Positions 18,263-26,655 of a stretch of 38,058 nucleotides of DNA are shown here, one piece after another. Each line of letters begins with the position of its first letter. The first letter of the stretch is position 1. The notes beneath the pieces are model-generated. The model ran no database searches. It was not told the DNA's origin and worked only from the letters and a program-made list of their open reading frames with translations. Origin of the DNA: Halanaerobiales bacterium (lineage in GTDB: Bacteria > Bacillota > Halanaerobiia > Halanaerobiales > DTU029); the NCBI GenBank assembly GCA_022360715.1, contig JAKSCG010000056.1, positions 1-38,058 on the forward strand. Direction: 5' to 3'. The translations under genes were made by a program, and so were the position numbers.

Positions 18263-18874
18263 TTATTTCTCCCAGGGAATTATCTTTAAATCAGGCCAAA
18301 TCGCCCTCCACCTTTCAACCTTTTTGTGATAAATCTCTTTGGTAATTTGCGTCTTATTGGCCCGCACAATCTTCCCCAGCAGATCATTTAAACCAAAAGG
18401 GGCATAAATAACCCAGTTATTATCCTGGTCTAATCTGGTAGCAATGGCAGTTGCCGTTGTCGGCCAGCTATTGACCGCTTCTTCTAATTGCGAATAGGGC
18501 ATGATATCATAGCCAAAATGTTCTTTGTACCATAGATGAACCCGGGCCTGGTTTTTGACGTCTATTTTAAGCGGGATATCTGCTAGTAATTGGTTAACCA
18601 GCTTGATGATCCGGTCTTCCTTTTGATAGCTTAAATCCTGATCAAAATAAACTAAGTCAATATCCTTAATTCCTTGATTTAAAGGAAAACCGGATAAGTA
18701 ATTCCAGACCGTCTGGCTTAAACAGCCGGCTCCGATATAATAGGCATTTAACGGCAATCCCCTGGCTTTCCGCAAAACTTGCTCCAATATTTGATTCTTC
18801 CTTATTATATTACAAAAGAACCCAATTTGCCAATTCAAATCACGATTAAAACCACTATCTTTGTTAGCCGGCAT
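18263..18874 (-). CDS. Nucleotidyltransferase-family protein (COG3575/DUF925-like)
   Basis: 203 aa from the ATG at 18874 (MPANKDSGF), placed by the strong GGGAGGG upstream. The pattern YIGAGCLSQTVWNYLSGFPL, DIDLVYFDQDLSYQKED, DVKNQARVHLWY, SWPTTATAIATRL, YAPFGLNDLLGKIVRANK and the end WRAIWPDLKIIPW matches the family annotated as nucleotidyltransferase family protein. The DxD of IKDIDLVYFD is the likely metal site. The cellular substrate is unknown. Monocistronic as far as can be seen. Confidence 0.85.
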   Translation of the reverse strand: MPANKDSGFNRDLNWQIGFFCNIIRKNQILEQVLRKARGLPLNAYYIGAGCLSQTVWNYLSGFPLNQGIKDIDLVYFDQDLSYQKEDRIIKLVNQLLADIPLKIDVKNQARVHLWYKEHFGYDIMPYSQLEEAVNSWPTTATAIATRLDQDNNWVIYAPFGLNDLLGKIVRANKTQITKEIYHKKVERWRAIWPDLKIIPWEK

Positions 18875-19046
18875 TACATCCCTCCCTGTTTGACCTGGCG
18901 ATTTAAAGAAAAAATCAAGATAGACTGGCAAAACAACACCTCAAACGAATAGTAAACAACAATCGCTTCTTAATATATTTCCCTGGCTACCCATCGTATT
19001 CATTTTATCATATTTTGAGCAGCTTATACATTCAGCATAAAGCTTC

Positions 19047-19062
19047 TTGCGTTGTAGTGTTA
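19047..19062. repeat. Left 16-bp terminal inverted repeat of the repeat-gene cassette
   Basis: TTGCGTTGTAGTGTTA here is repeated exactly, inverted, at 20139-20154. The two copies enclose a promoter and a single gene. No clear target-site duplication was seen outside them. Confidence 0.7.
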
Positions 19063-19083
19063 TGTTTTAGTTATTACTGGCAC

Positions 19084-19112
19084 TAGACAAGTGATTTCCC
19101 TTGAGTTATAAT
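19084..19112 (+). promoter_or_regulatory. Sigma-A promoter for the repeat-protein gene
   Basis: TAGACA (-35, 19084-19089) and TATAAT (-10, 19107-19112) are spaced by exactly 17 nt, 46 nt before the GTG start and inside the left inverted repeat. This is one of only a few plus-strand signals in the window. Confidence 0.7.
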
Positions 19113-19157
19113 TGAACATATAAATGGTATTTAATACTAAATTAAGGAGGTAATTTT

Positions 19158-20120
19158 GTGTCAAAACGTATTAAAATATTATTGTTGATATCTATTTTTG
19201 TATTAATTTCAGCTACTGTTTCTGCTCAAACAGTAATTGAAGCTGATCAAATAATAAAGCAGATTAACGATGGTTTGGATATCTATTATCATAATGTAAT
19301 TATTGAAGGAGATCTGGACTTTATTACCGATATAAATAATTATAAGATATACATAAAAAATACCAATAAACACTATGAGACCTATATCACTTCTCAAATT
19401 GTTTTTGAAGATTGTATCTTTAAAGGAAATATGGTTAGTTATTACGCTAAAAATAACAGAAACTATCATGCTATGTTTGAAAAAGGCGTTACTTTTAAAA
19501 ACTGCCAATTTAGAGAAGCTGTAAACTTTTCACGTGCCAGTTTTTTAGAGGAAGTTAATTTTACAAATTCTATCTTTGGAGGAGAGACAGATTTTAGTCT
19601 TGTTGATTTCTCTAAAGAGGTATATTTAAATCAGGCCGAGTTTAAAAAAGAAAGCAGTTTTAAACTTGCTGATTTTGAATCAAATGTAAAAATGGAAAAC
19701 ACCTTATTTTTAGGTAGGGCGGATTTTACTCATGTTGATTTCTCTGGAGAGGTATATTTAAATCAGGCTGAGTTTAAAAAAGAAAGTAGTTTTAAACTTG
19801 CTGATTTTGAATCAAATGTGAAAATGGAAAACACCTTATTTTTAGGTAGGGCGGATTTTACTCATGTTGATTTCTCTGAAGAGGTATATTTAAATCAGGC
19901 TGAGTTTAAAAAAGAAAGTAGTTTTAAATTTGCTAATTTTGAATCAAATGTGAAGATGGATAAAACTATGTTTTCAGGTTATGCAGATTTTAGTCACACA
20001 GAGTTTTTTAAGCAAGTAAGCATGAAGGGAATGAAATTAAAGGGTGGTTCAACCTTTAAGCATGCTACTATAAATGGTAACTCTTTTTCAGATTACCTTA
20101 TTAATCTTTTTTTTCAGTAG
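19158..20120 (+). CDS. Exported pentapeptide-like repeat protein
   Basis: 320 aa starting at GTG with AAGGAGG 7 nt upstream. A signal peptide is clear (KRIKILLLISIFVLISATVSA, cleavage before QT). The rest is built of five-residue-periodic motifs such as VDFS, AEFKK, ADFES, TLFLG and ADFTH, the A(D/N)FxX pattern of pentapeptide repeats that fold into a right-handed beta-helix. Three near-identical 44-residue blocks occupy roughly residues 149-280. It is the only clear plus-strand gene, is AT-richer than its neighbours, and lies inside a 16-bp inverted repeat pair, so lateral transfer is likely. The function is unknown. It may act as an exported structural or binding protein. Confidence 0.8.
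   Translation: MSKRIKILLLISIFVLISATVSAQTVIEADQIIKQINDGLDIYYHNVIIEGDLDFITDINNYKIYIKNTNKHYETYITSQIVFEDCIFKGNMVSYYAKNNRNYHAMFEKGVTFKNCQFREAVNFSRASFLEEVNFTNSIFGGETDFSLVDFSKEVYLNQAEFKKESSFKLADFESNVKMENTLFLGRADFTHVDFSGEVYLNQAEFKKESSFKLADFESNVKMENTLFLGRADFTHVDFSEEVYLNQAEFKKESSFKFANFESNVKMDKTMFSGYADFSHTEFFKQVSMKGMKLKGGSTFKHATINGNSFSDYLINLFFQ
19602..19997 (+). repeat. Three tandem 132-bp repeats within the exported repeat protein
   Basis: Units start at 19602, 19734 and 19866, exactly 132 nt (44 codons) apart. Units 1 and 2 are nearly identical in DNA. Unit 3 diverges in its second half. The in-frame length suggests recent expansion by unequal recombination or slippage. Confidence 0.92.
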
Positions 20121-20138
20121 AGAATAATCTTTAGTCCC

Positions 20139-20154
20139 TAACACTACAACGCAA
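20139..20154. repeat. Right 16-bp terminal inverted repeat of the repeat-gene cassette
   Basis: TAACACTACAACGCAA is the exact reverse complement of 19047-19062. It starts 18 nt after the stop codon of the enclosed gene. The whole unit is about 1.1 kb and has no transposase. Confidence 0.7.
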
Positions 20155-20216
20155 AATGAAAGTATCCATTTGCCAATTAAGCTCTCTATTATACCTACTA
20201 TCTTTGCTGGCTGGTA

Positions 20217-21001
20217 TTAATGCATCCCGATCGTTCCTAACCTCCGACACCGCCGTTCTAACCATTTAAAGACCAGCACACCAAAGGCTATCATTACAAA
20301 CATAAAGATCACCAGGATCAGCTGTGAAGTCCGGATCGGTAAGATAGTCTTGGTTCCAAGTAATAGACCTCTGACTGCATCATAACCATAGGTCAGGGGA
20401 ATACTTAACGAGATCACCGTGAGAAAGCGGGGCAAAACCGTTATCGGGAAATTAGCTCCACTTAAATTATTAAGGATAAAATTCCCCGTATCAATCAGTG
20501 TATTAGCTTCCCTAATCAGCATTACTAAAGCGGCAAACCCAAACCCAAAACCATATATTGCTACCAACATCGGTAAAGCTGTCAATATAGCTGCACCTAT
20601 TTTCTCGAAGTTGAACTCAAAACCAAAAATTCCCCAGATAACTAAAGCCATCCCCCCGGAATTAAGAGTAGTCACGATGACATTAAATAACGACTGTCCA
20701 ATCAAATGGGTTAGCCGGGGGATGGGAGTTAACCAGTTGGATTCCAAAACCCCCGTATCCATTTAATCATAGTCGTTTTGCCCGCACCATTGGGCCCCAA
20801 TAAACCAAAGATCTCTCCTTGCTTAATTGAAAAATTAACATTTTCGACGGCGATAAAGCACTTACCCTTAGCTTGTACTCGATCCTCCTCAACGACTTTC
20901 TTATTTCTATGTAGTATTCTGTGGATGCGCCCCTTAAGACTCAACCTTTCTTTTCGCGGAAACTCTTTACGCAAATTTTCCACAACTAAAGCATAGGACA
21001 T
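20217..21001 (-). pseudogene. ABC exporter remnant: ATPase head fused out of frame to permease tail by deletion
   Basis: The minus-strand gene opens (21001) as an ABC ATPase: ALVVENLRKEFPRKERLS, VENVNFSIKQGEIFGLLG and Walker A GPNGAGKTTMIK. Directly after the Walker A lysine region the sequence becomes an ABC-2 permease in another frame: TGVLESNWLTPIPRLTHLIG, then four to five hydrophobic segments ending at 20217. The Q-loop, signature LSGGQ and Walker B of the ATPase and the N-terminal half of the permease are missing. The join is at about 20762, where the two frames overlap. An intact system would be a two-gene ABC-2 exporter. The product cannot work as a transporter. Confidence 0.85.
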
Positions 21002-21250
21002 AGTTGCTCACTTCCTCATTCATTTAATTGCTATATATATTATAATCTCCTTTTTAAATAATGTCAATATAAAAATTAATAATATTAATATATATCTTTA
21101 AAATTATTATATTATCTGTCATATAATATTAAATATAATGACAAAGAGATATAATAAAAAATTGACCTAACGACCATATCGTACTAAGGTAAATTTCTTG
21201 ATATATTAGGAAATAGTAAGTTATCTAACCGCGATAATTTCCTATATATT
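21002..21250. other. AT-rich intergenic region with inverted repeats
   Basis: No gene is seen. Positions about 21030-21150 are extremely AT-rich. TGTCAT (21117) and ATGACA (ending 21143) form a spaced dyad upstream of the broken ABC gene and could be an old operator. A longer imperfect hairpin follows: ATATATTAGGAAAT near 21205 pairs with ATTTCCTATATAT near 21237. A direct repeat TAACGACCATAT occurs at 21168-21179 and again at 21344-21355. Confidence 0.5.
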
Positions 21251-21272
21251 AAAAAAACCTCTTTTAAGAGGT
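21251..21272 (-). terminator. Rho-independent terminator after the HEAT-like gene
   Basis: ACCTCTT at 21257-21263 pairs with AAGAGGT at 21266-21272. On the minus strand the hairpin is followed by a run of T (21251-21256). It lies about 115 nt beyond the stop of the gene at 21388. Confidence 0.6.
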
Positions 21273-21387
21273 CTTAACAGAAGAGGATATTATGAAAAAT
21301 AATCTTTATATAGTTATCAGCTACCGTAGCATATGGATGAGAATAACGACCATATTTTTCGGTCTTGGCGTTCAATTGCAACCCATA

Positions 21388-22032
21388 TTATAAAGGAAGA
21401 TTCTTTATTAACTGACTGGCCTTTTTCCTGGTTTTCGGGCTGATACTATTTACCGCAGCTTTAATAAAACTAGCTATCTTTTTTTTGAATTGAGTTTTTG
21501 GATATACCTGTTCAAATACCTCTAAAACTCCATATTTTAATAATGCTAACTGTCTTTCCGGATAATTGGTTTTATGATCAATCTCTAATAATAGCTCAAT
21601 AATTTGATCGGTCAGAGCAGGTTTAAATTTGATTATTTTCGCTGTGTTTTTGACACAACACTGGGCGGTCATAAATTTGTTATCATTAATATGTTCAAAA
21701 TAATCTTCAAAAATATCATAAAATAAGTCTTGCTGATCTACTTTTGTTAAATTAGCAATAATTGTTAATCCAATATCCCGGTGATACGAGTTCTGATGGT
21801 CCAGTAATAAGGCAAATTCAGGCCAGTATTGATAAAACAAGCCCGGTTGAAGCTGACTTGCTTTGTCGACAATATAATAACAGTGGTAATAGACCATAAT
21901 CTTTTGATTGGTCAGTAGTTGTTTAACTATTTCCGCTCTGAGTACTTCATCAGCACTGATCAGCTTAACAAATTTATCAACATCAAGCTTTTGATCAGCT
22001 TTCTCCGCCAGTAAATTATCCTTGTCGATCAT
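21388..22032 (-). CDS. Alpha-helical HEAT-like protein, unknown function
   Basis: 214 aa from the ATG at 22032 (MIDKDNLLAEKAD), chosen for AAGGTGG with 6-nt spacing. The longer frame to 22143 runs into the previous gene. The protein is nearly all helical, with repeated helix pairs such as YYQYWPEFALLLDHQNSY-type and RDIGLTIIANLTKVDQQDLF segments that look like HEAT/ARM repeats. It has no catalytic motif, signal peptide or membrane segment. It follows the PAS-GGDEF-HD gene by 49 nt in the same direction, so it may be part of that signalling unit. I do not recognise a family with confidence. Confidence 0.65.
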   Translation of the reverse strand: MIDKDNLLAEKADQKLDVDKFVKLISADEVLRAEIVKQLLTNQKIMVYYHCYYIVDKASQLQPGLFYQYWPEFALLLDHQNSYHRDIGLTIIANLTKVDQQDLFYDIFEDYFEHINDNKFMTAQCCVKNTAKIIKFKPALTDQIIELLLEIDHKTNYPERQLALLKYGVLEVFEQVYPKTQFKKKIASFIKAAVNSISPKTRKKASQLIKNLPL

Positions 22033-22081
22033 AACTAACCACCTTTTTAAATTACTCCGGCCGCTGCTCTGTTCTGCTGTC

Positions 22082-23503
22082 TTAAGCCCGCTTTCTTTCA
22101 TTCCGATTAATCTTAATAAAAGTCTCCACCAGTTCCGGATCAAACTGACTTCCGGCCTTTCTTCTTAATTCAGTTATTGCTTCACCGTCCGGGAGGGCTT
22201 TACGGTATGGCCGTTCATTGGTCATGGCTATATAAGCATCAGCAATCGCAAAAATCCGACATTCAATTGGAATATCTTTACCCTTTAATCCTAAAGGATA
22301 ACCATGACCATTCCACCACTCATGGTGTTTCAAAATCCAGTCGGAGATGGGGTGTAAATCATCGGCATATTGGGCGATTCGATAACCAATTTCACAGTGC
22401 CGGCGTATTTTTGAAATCTCAGCAGGGGTTAAAGATTCCTTTTTATTTAAAAGCTGCACCGAGATACTCACTTTACCAATATTATGGTATTGGGCCAAAA
22501 GCTTAAAGTAATCAATATTAAAAGGCAGGGCCAGGTCTTTTGCCGTTTTTACCATCACATCGTTTAACCGTTCAACCCTTTCTTCGGTAATCAGACCTCG
22601 CTCCTTCATCACCCCTGTCAGTAGATTAAGGATAGAATTACGCATCCGGCGGCTGCGCAATAATTTCTCCCGGTACATATTGTCATCAGCCTCTTGCAGC
22701 AAGGCTTCACTTGATTTCTTATTACCTACCGCATATCCGCAGGACATACTTAAATATGGGGTAGGATTAGTTTTATTATACCTTTTTACGGCATTATATA
22801 ACCGCCGAGTGAGCCTTTTAACCATTCCTTCATTCCCGTCCGGGATTAATACCGCGAATTCGTCACCCCCGATCCGGGCTACCAGATCATGCTTGCGCAA
22901 GGTTGCTTTAATAATGTCTGCGATTTTCTTGAGCATTTGATCACCAAAATGGTGGCCCATTGTATCATTAATAAATTTCAAACAGTCGAGATCACACATG
23001 ATGATCCCGACTGAGCTTGAAGTATTTACTAACCGGTCTAATTCTTCAGTAAAGTAGGCCCGGTTATATACGCCGGTCATGGAATCATGCCGGGAAACAT
23101 ACTTTAAATGATTTTCCATCTCTTTGCGTTTACTGATATCACGAACTATCGCCAGCAGGAATGCTTGTTCGGCAATCACTGTTTTCTTTAAATTAACTTC
23201 AATCCAGAATAATCTTCCGGTCTTATGTCTACCCAACCACTCAAAAATCTGGGGTTCTCCTTTAGCAGCTTTTTCAATAAAAGCATAGGCTTCCTTTGAA
23301 GTATACGGTAACTTCCCGGCCAGGCCATTTTCCATATTGAGCTTAAAGGCCTCATTTCGAGTGTAACCAAACATTTCTAAGGCTTTTTGATTCACGTCAA
23401 TAATATCACCGGTTTTAAGGTCATGTACATAGATGGCGTCATTGGCTTCGTTAAATATTGAACGGTAGTAATCGAGGTTCTTAACTATTTTGGTCTTACT
23501 CAT
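22082..23503 (-). CDS. PAS-GGDEF-HD-GYP cyclic di-GMP signalling protein
   Basis: 473 aa, cytosolic. A PAS domain (about 10-128: FNEANDAIYVHDLKTGDIID, LAIVRDISKRKEME) is followed by a GGDEF domain (about 130-285) with the intact active site RIGGDEFAVLIP (GGDEF 212-216) and D171 in CDLDCLKFIND. A HD-GYP domain (about 300-465) follows with HHEWWNGHGYP. The HD pair reads HN (H340, N341 in YHNIGKV), and the upstream helix has TEERVERL where a metal-binding histidine is usual. The sequence therefore predicts an active diguanylate cyclase with a weakened or dead phosphodiesterase part. AAGGAGCAGATAA precedes the ATG. It is the first gene of a two-gene unit with the HEAT-like protein. Confidence 0.93.
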   Translation of the reverse strand: MSKTKIVKNLDYYRSIFNEANDAIYVHDLKTGDIIDVNQKALEMFGYTRNEAFKLNMENGLAGKLPYTSKEAYAFIEKAAKGEPQIFEWLGRHKTGRLFWIEVNLKKTVIAEQAFLLAIVRDISKRKEMENHLKYVSRHDSMTGVYNRAYFTEELDRLVNTSSSVGIIMCDLDCLKFINDTMGHHFGDQMLKKIADIIKATLRKHDLVARIGGDEFAVLIPDGNEGMVKRLTRRLYNAVKRYNKTNPTPYLSMSCGYAVGNKKSSEALLQEADDNMYREKLLRSRRMRNSILNLLTGVMKERGLITEERVERLNDVMVKTAKDLALPFNIDYFKLLAQYHNIGKVSISVQLLNKKESLTPAEISKIRRHCEIGYRIAQYADDLHPISDWILKHHEWWNGHGYPLGLKGKDIPIECRIFAIADAYIAMTNERPYRKALPDGEAITELRRKAGSQFDPELVETFIKINRNERKRA

Positions 23504-23782
23504 TTATCTGCTCCTTGTCCTTTCATAAAGTTTGTAGAATTATGGCAATTAAATCAGGAAATACTTATGCAATTATGCTCCTTCTTTCATTGCTGGGTCA
23601 TTTTCATCAATCACACTGCTTCTATATATAAAACATCTTGATGATCAATCCAGTTCTTTTCAAGTTTTTATTATACACCCGATTACGCGATTATTCTATT
23701 AGATTAGAAATGAGAATAAAAATACACTAGAAATACGGAATATACTGTTTAGTATATTTGCTCAGTTATCGCTAAACTACCA
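23504..23782. other. Intergenic stretch without a visible gene
   Basis: No convincing coding sequence. An inverted repeat AATATACT-GTTT-AGTATATT lies at 23739-23758, 24 nt past the stop of the next minus-strand gene. It lacks a following T-run, so it may be a weak terminator or a binding site. Confidence 0.4.
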
Positions 23783-24301
23783 TTAAATATAACGCCGCAC
23801 ATTTTTCATATAATTTAGATATACTTCTCCAAATTCTTTATTACACCATCTTTCTTCTGATTTAATTAAAAAATGGACGGAAATTTGAAAAATTATTAGT
23901 AATATCAAAAATAACCATGAGTTTGTTAACAGGCTGCAACCCAGAAAAGATAAAAAGAAAGCCACATACATCGGATTTCTTGAAAATTGGTAGAGGCCAT
24001 TCATATTTAGACCATTTTCTATTGGTTTTGCATAATTAAAGAAAGAGATAGTATATAAAATTAGACCAACAATGTAAACGACTAGTCCGATATAATTAGT
24101 TAGAGAATTTAATTTAACCTCTAAAAAAAATAAAAAGATAAACATTAGAATTGTTGTGAGCTGATAGACCCAAAAAGTTATTTTTTCTTTTCCCTCAACC
24201 GGCGGAAAATGTCCGGCCCGGTGAAGGGCTTCTGAACTGATTAAACTTAGCAGACCATAACGCAGCAAAATTACTGGCAATACTAATATCAAGACATTCA
24301 A
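23783..24301 (-). CDS. Isoprenylcysteine carboxyl methyltransferase-family membrane protein
   Basis: 172 aa with about four to five hydrophobic helices. The C-terminal signature GLYQFSRNPMYVAFFLSFLG followed by LIKSEERWCNKEFGEVYLNYMKNVRRYI is that of the ICMT/PEMT-like methyltransferases (RxPxYxG-type and ExxL/F...Y..Y). Bacterial members methylate lipids or unknown small molecules. Translation starts at TTG with GGAGG 7 nt upstream. There is no operon partner: about 280 nt on one side and a terminator on the other. Confidence 0.8.
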   Translation of the reverse strand: MNVLILVLPVILLRYGLLSLISSEALHRAGHFPPVEGKEKITFWVYQLTTILMFIFLFFLEVKLNSLTNYIGLVVYIVGLILYTISFFNYAKPIENGLNMNGLYQFSRNPMYVAFFLSFLGCSLLTNSWLFLILLIIFQISVHFLIKSEERWCNKEFGEVYLNYMKNVRRYI

Positions 24302-24497
24302 AAGAAAACCTCCTTTATTTAAAAATATTTATTTGTGCTCTACCGGTATAGATGTTTTAAAAAACTGAATTATATTATATAGTATTATATCAAAAAAACC
24401 AGGGAGTGAACAGTCCGAATGGAAATAGATAAGCGGGCCGGCATTGTGTCTGGGTTTAGAAAATAATGGGATTCTTGAAAGATCACTCCTCAAATTT

Positions 24498-24531
24498 AAA
24501 AAAGCCCTGTTTTTTTAAACAGAGCTTTTTT
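24498..24531 (-). terminator. Terminator downstream of arcC
   Basis: AAAAAAGCCCTGTTT (24498-24512) pairs with AAACAGAGCTTTTTT (24517-24531) apart from one mismatch, with a T4 loop. The T-run is in the correct place for minus-strand transcription leaving arcC. The A-run makes it potentially bidirectional. Confidence 0.75.
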
Positions 24532-24561
24532 AGCAATATTTAAGTAACTTCCCTGGGATTT

Positions 24562-25503
24562 TTAACCGGTCTCGACTGTAATAACGGTACCGGTTTTACC
24601 GCTCAGCCCGTCCTGGACCTTTTCCAGAGAGGTAATTAACGTTTTTCTCCCCGGCCCACTTTCGGCAAATTCGATCGCTGCTTTGATTTTTGGAAGCATA
24701 CTTCCGGCGGCAAAATGACCTTCTTCACAATACCTTTTGGCCGTTGCTACTTCTAAGCTGGATAGCCATTGTTGATCTTTTTGGCCATAATTAAGGGCTA
24801 CTCTTTCCACCGCAGTCAAAATCACCAGAAAGTCAGCAGCCAAGACTTCAGCCAATTTTTCACCGACATAATCCTTATCGATCACCGCCGAAACAGCCAA
24901 CAGCTTATTGCCTTGCCTGATAACCGGGATTCCTCCTCCCCCACAGCTAATCACGATCTCTCCAATTTTAAGCAGAGTCTCAATCACCTTTTTTTCAACA
25001 ATATCTACCGGCAGGGGGCTGGGGACTACCCTTCTGTAACCCCTACCTGCATCTTCAATCATCTGATAACCCTTTGCTCGACTATATCGCTCTGCTTCTT
25101 CCCGGCGATAGAAATTACCGATCGGTTTACTGGGATTTTGAAAAGCCGGATCATCATAAGCAACCACTACCTGCGTGATCACAGTCGAAACCGTCTTATT
25201 GATCCCCCGCTCTCTTAACTCTTCACCGATGGCGTTTTGCAGATGAAAACCAATATACCCCTGACTCATCGCTCCACATTCCGGAAAAGGCATCTCCGGG
25301 GTCCCGTCACCATTATCGGCTGAATTTTCAAAGGCCAGATTAATCATGCCAACCTGTGGTCCGTTTCCGTGGGTAAGGATGAGTTCATGACCTTCTTCAA
25401 TCAAATTTGCCAGTGCAGTAGCCGTATTTTTCACTGCCTTTTTTTGTTCAGCCGGAGTCTTCCCTAGTGCATTCCCGCCCAGGGCAATGACCATTCTTGC
25501 CAT
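24562..25503 (-). CDS. arcC: Carbamate kinase
   Basis: 313 aa. Converts carbamoyl phosphate and ADP to ATP and carbamate, the energy-yielding last step of arginine/citrulline or ureide fermentation. Motifs: VIALGGNALGK (5-15), ELILTHGNGPQVGMI, the proline-rich MPFPECGAMSQGYIG, VVPSPLPVDIVE, VISCGGGGIPVIR, VDKDYVGEKLAE-type AVIDKDYVGEKLA, LTAVERVALNYG and AAGSMLPKIKAAIEFAE. All catalytic segments are intact. GAGGAG precedes the ATG. The arcB gene that would normally supply its substrate survives only as a fragment just upstream (25524-25705). Confidence 0.97.
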   Translation of the reverse strand: MARMVIALGGNALGKTPAEQKKAVKNTATALANLIEEGHELILTHGNGPQVGMINLAFENSADNGDGTPEMPFPECGAMSQGYIGFHLQNAIGEELRERGINKTVSTVITQVVVAYDDPAFQNPSKPIGNFYRREEAERYSRAKGYQMIEDAGRGYRRVVPSPLPVDIVEKKVIETLLKIGEIVISCGGGGIPVIRQGNKLLAVSAVIDKDYVGEKLAEVLAADFLVILTAVERVALNYGQKDQQWLSSLEVATAKRYCEEGHFAAGSMLPKIKAAIEFAESGPGRKTLITSLEKVQDGLSGKTGTVITVETG

Positions 25504-25523
25504 TTGACCACACTCCTCGTTTC

Positions 25524-25705
25524 CTATCGGCCGATTGTAGCAACCATTACTACTTTAATTGTATCCATCCATCCCCGACATCAACCAGGTTAATTCACGG
25601 CAGACGGTTAAAATTTTATCTGATGGTCATAAAATCAGCTAAGATCTGGGTAGGATGATATTGATCGGTCAACCCGTTCCATACAGGAACTCTTAATCCC
25701 CCTTT
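25524..25705 (-). pseudogene. Catabolic ornithine carbamoyltransferase (arcB) remnant
   Basis: Between arcC and the dehydrogenase gene, the minus strand at 25616-25705 encodes [20 protein letters not shown] followed by ILADFMTIR and a stop. This is the carbamoyl-phosphate-binding core of catabolic OTC ([20 protein letters not shown] in the family). Further along, VDVGDGW in another frame (about 25560-25585) recalls the next conserved strand (VYVGDGRNN). The start, the STRT motif and the ornithine-binding half are all gone. The pieces are in the right order for an arcB that once preceded arcC. It cannot make an enzyme. Confidence 0.75.
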
Positions 25706-25716
25706 TATCTTTAGAT

Positions 25717-26655
25717 TTAACTAATTAAATCTAGTGATTTTAATTCCTTTAACACTGACTGGATCGACATCGCTAACAAATTCCTGGTCGCATTTGCCGT
25801 GTAAAATCCGGTATGGGGTGTGGTAATGATATTATCCAGTTTTGCTATTTCAAAACTTTTAAGCGGCTCGATCTCAAAGACATCGAGAGCGGCCCCTCGA
25901 ATTCTCTGATTTTTTAAGGACTGATACAAGGCTTCATTATCTACCAGGGCTGATCTTGCTGTATTAATAAAATAAATACCTTCCTTCATTTTTTTAATTA
26001 CATTTTTATTGATAATTTTATCGGTGGCAGCATTGTATTTGACGTGGAGTGTGATAAAATCCGCTTCCTGAACGAGTTCTTCCAGGCTGACATATTCGAT
26101 CCCGTATTTATTTTGCAACTCTTGCGACCTGGTTAGATCATAGGCCAGCACCCTGGCCCCCAGTAAAGCAGCTTTTTGGGCGACTAAACTACCTATATTT
26201 CCTGTTCCTACCACCCCAAAGACTGAGTCTTTTATCTCCATACCTCCTGTCCCTAAATCCCAAATTCCTTTCCGCATTTCCTGGTCTTTCCTGGGAATAT
26301 TCCGGGCCAGGGAAAAGGCTAAGGCAATGGTGTATTCAGCTACAGCATTATTACCATAACCTTCAACATTCAAGACCCGTTTACCTAAGCTCTCAGCTAA
26401 TTCGACATCTACCAGATTCCACACTCCGGTTCCCAGAAACTGCATGACCCTTAATCTGGGTAATTTCTGAAAAACCTCCCGGGAAAACCTGGTCAGGGCA
26501 AAAAAGATCACATCAGCCTGTTCGGCCCGGGCCAGAATTTCCTGGTCAGTCCGGGGAGGATGATCATAAATGATTACTTCCCCATATTTTTTTAAGGGTT
26601 GCAAATCTTGCTCACTCTTAATCGTTTTATCTTGATCAATAAAAACAAAGTTCAT
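25717..26655 (-). CDS. D-isomer-specific 2-hydroxyacid dehydrogenase
   Basis: 312 aa. NAD-dependent enzyme of the PGDH/glyoxylate reductase family. Visible are the catalytic-domain N-terminus, then [20 protein letters not shown] and the Rossmann motif [28 protein letters not shown] (about residues 143-170). The active-site set follows: [13 protein letters not shown] (R), FEIEPL (E) and TPHTGFYT (H). Start ATG 26655 follows AAGGTGATCAAGTG. It lies downstream of dctM and an operator of the GntR type, and upstream of the arcB ruin and arcC. I infer reduction or oxidation of a 2-keto/2-hydroxy acid made in the pathway. The substrate is unknown. Confidence 0.92.
   Translation of the reverse strand: MNFVFIDQDKTIKSEQDLQPLKKYGEVIIYDHPPRTDQEILARAEQADVIFFALTRFSREVFQKLPRLRVMQFLGTGVWNLVDVELAESLGKRVLNVEGYGNNAVAEYTIALAFSLARNIPRKDQEMRKGIWDLGTGGMEIKDSVFGVVGTGNIGSLVAQKAALLGARVLAYDLTRSQELQNKYGIEYVSLEELVQEADFITLHVKYNAATDKIINKNVIKKMKEGIYFINTARSALVDNEALYQSLKNQRIRGAALDVFEIEPLKSFEIAKLDNIITTPHTGFYTANATRNLLAMSIQSVLKELKSLDLIS

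Noticed and set aside
19047-20154. Integron cassette or attC interpretation of the inverted repeats
   Set aside because: The repeat lacks the GTTRRRY and RYYYAAC core pair and there is no integrase, so a transposon-like cassette fits better.
21292-21393. Plus-strand ORF of 33 codons (MKNNLYIVISYRS...) behind AGAAGAGGAT
   Set aside because: Short, low-complexity context, overlaps the end of the minus-strand HEAT-like gene, and no homology recognised. The terminator next to it reads the other way.
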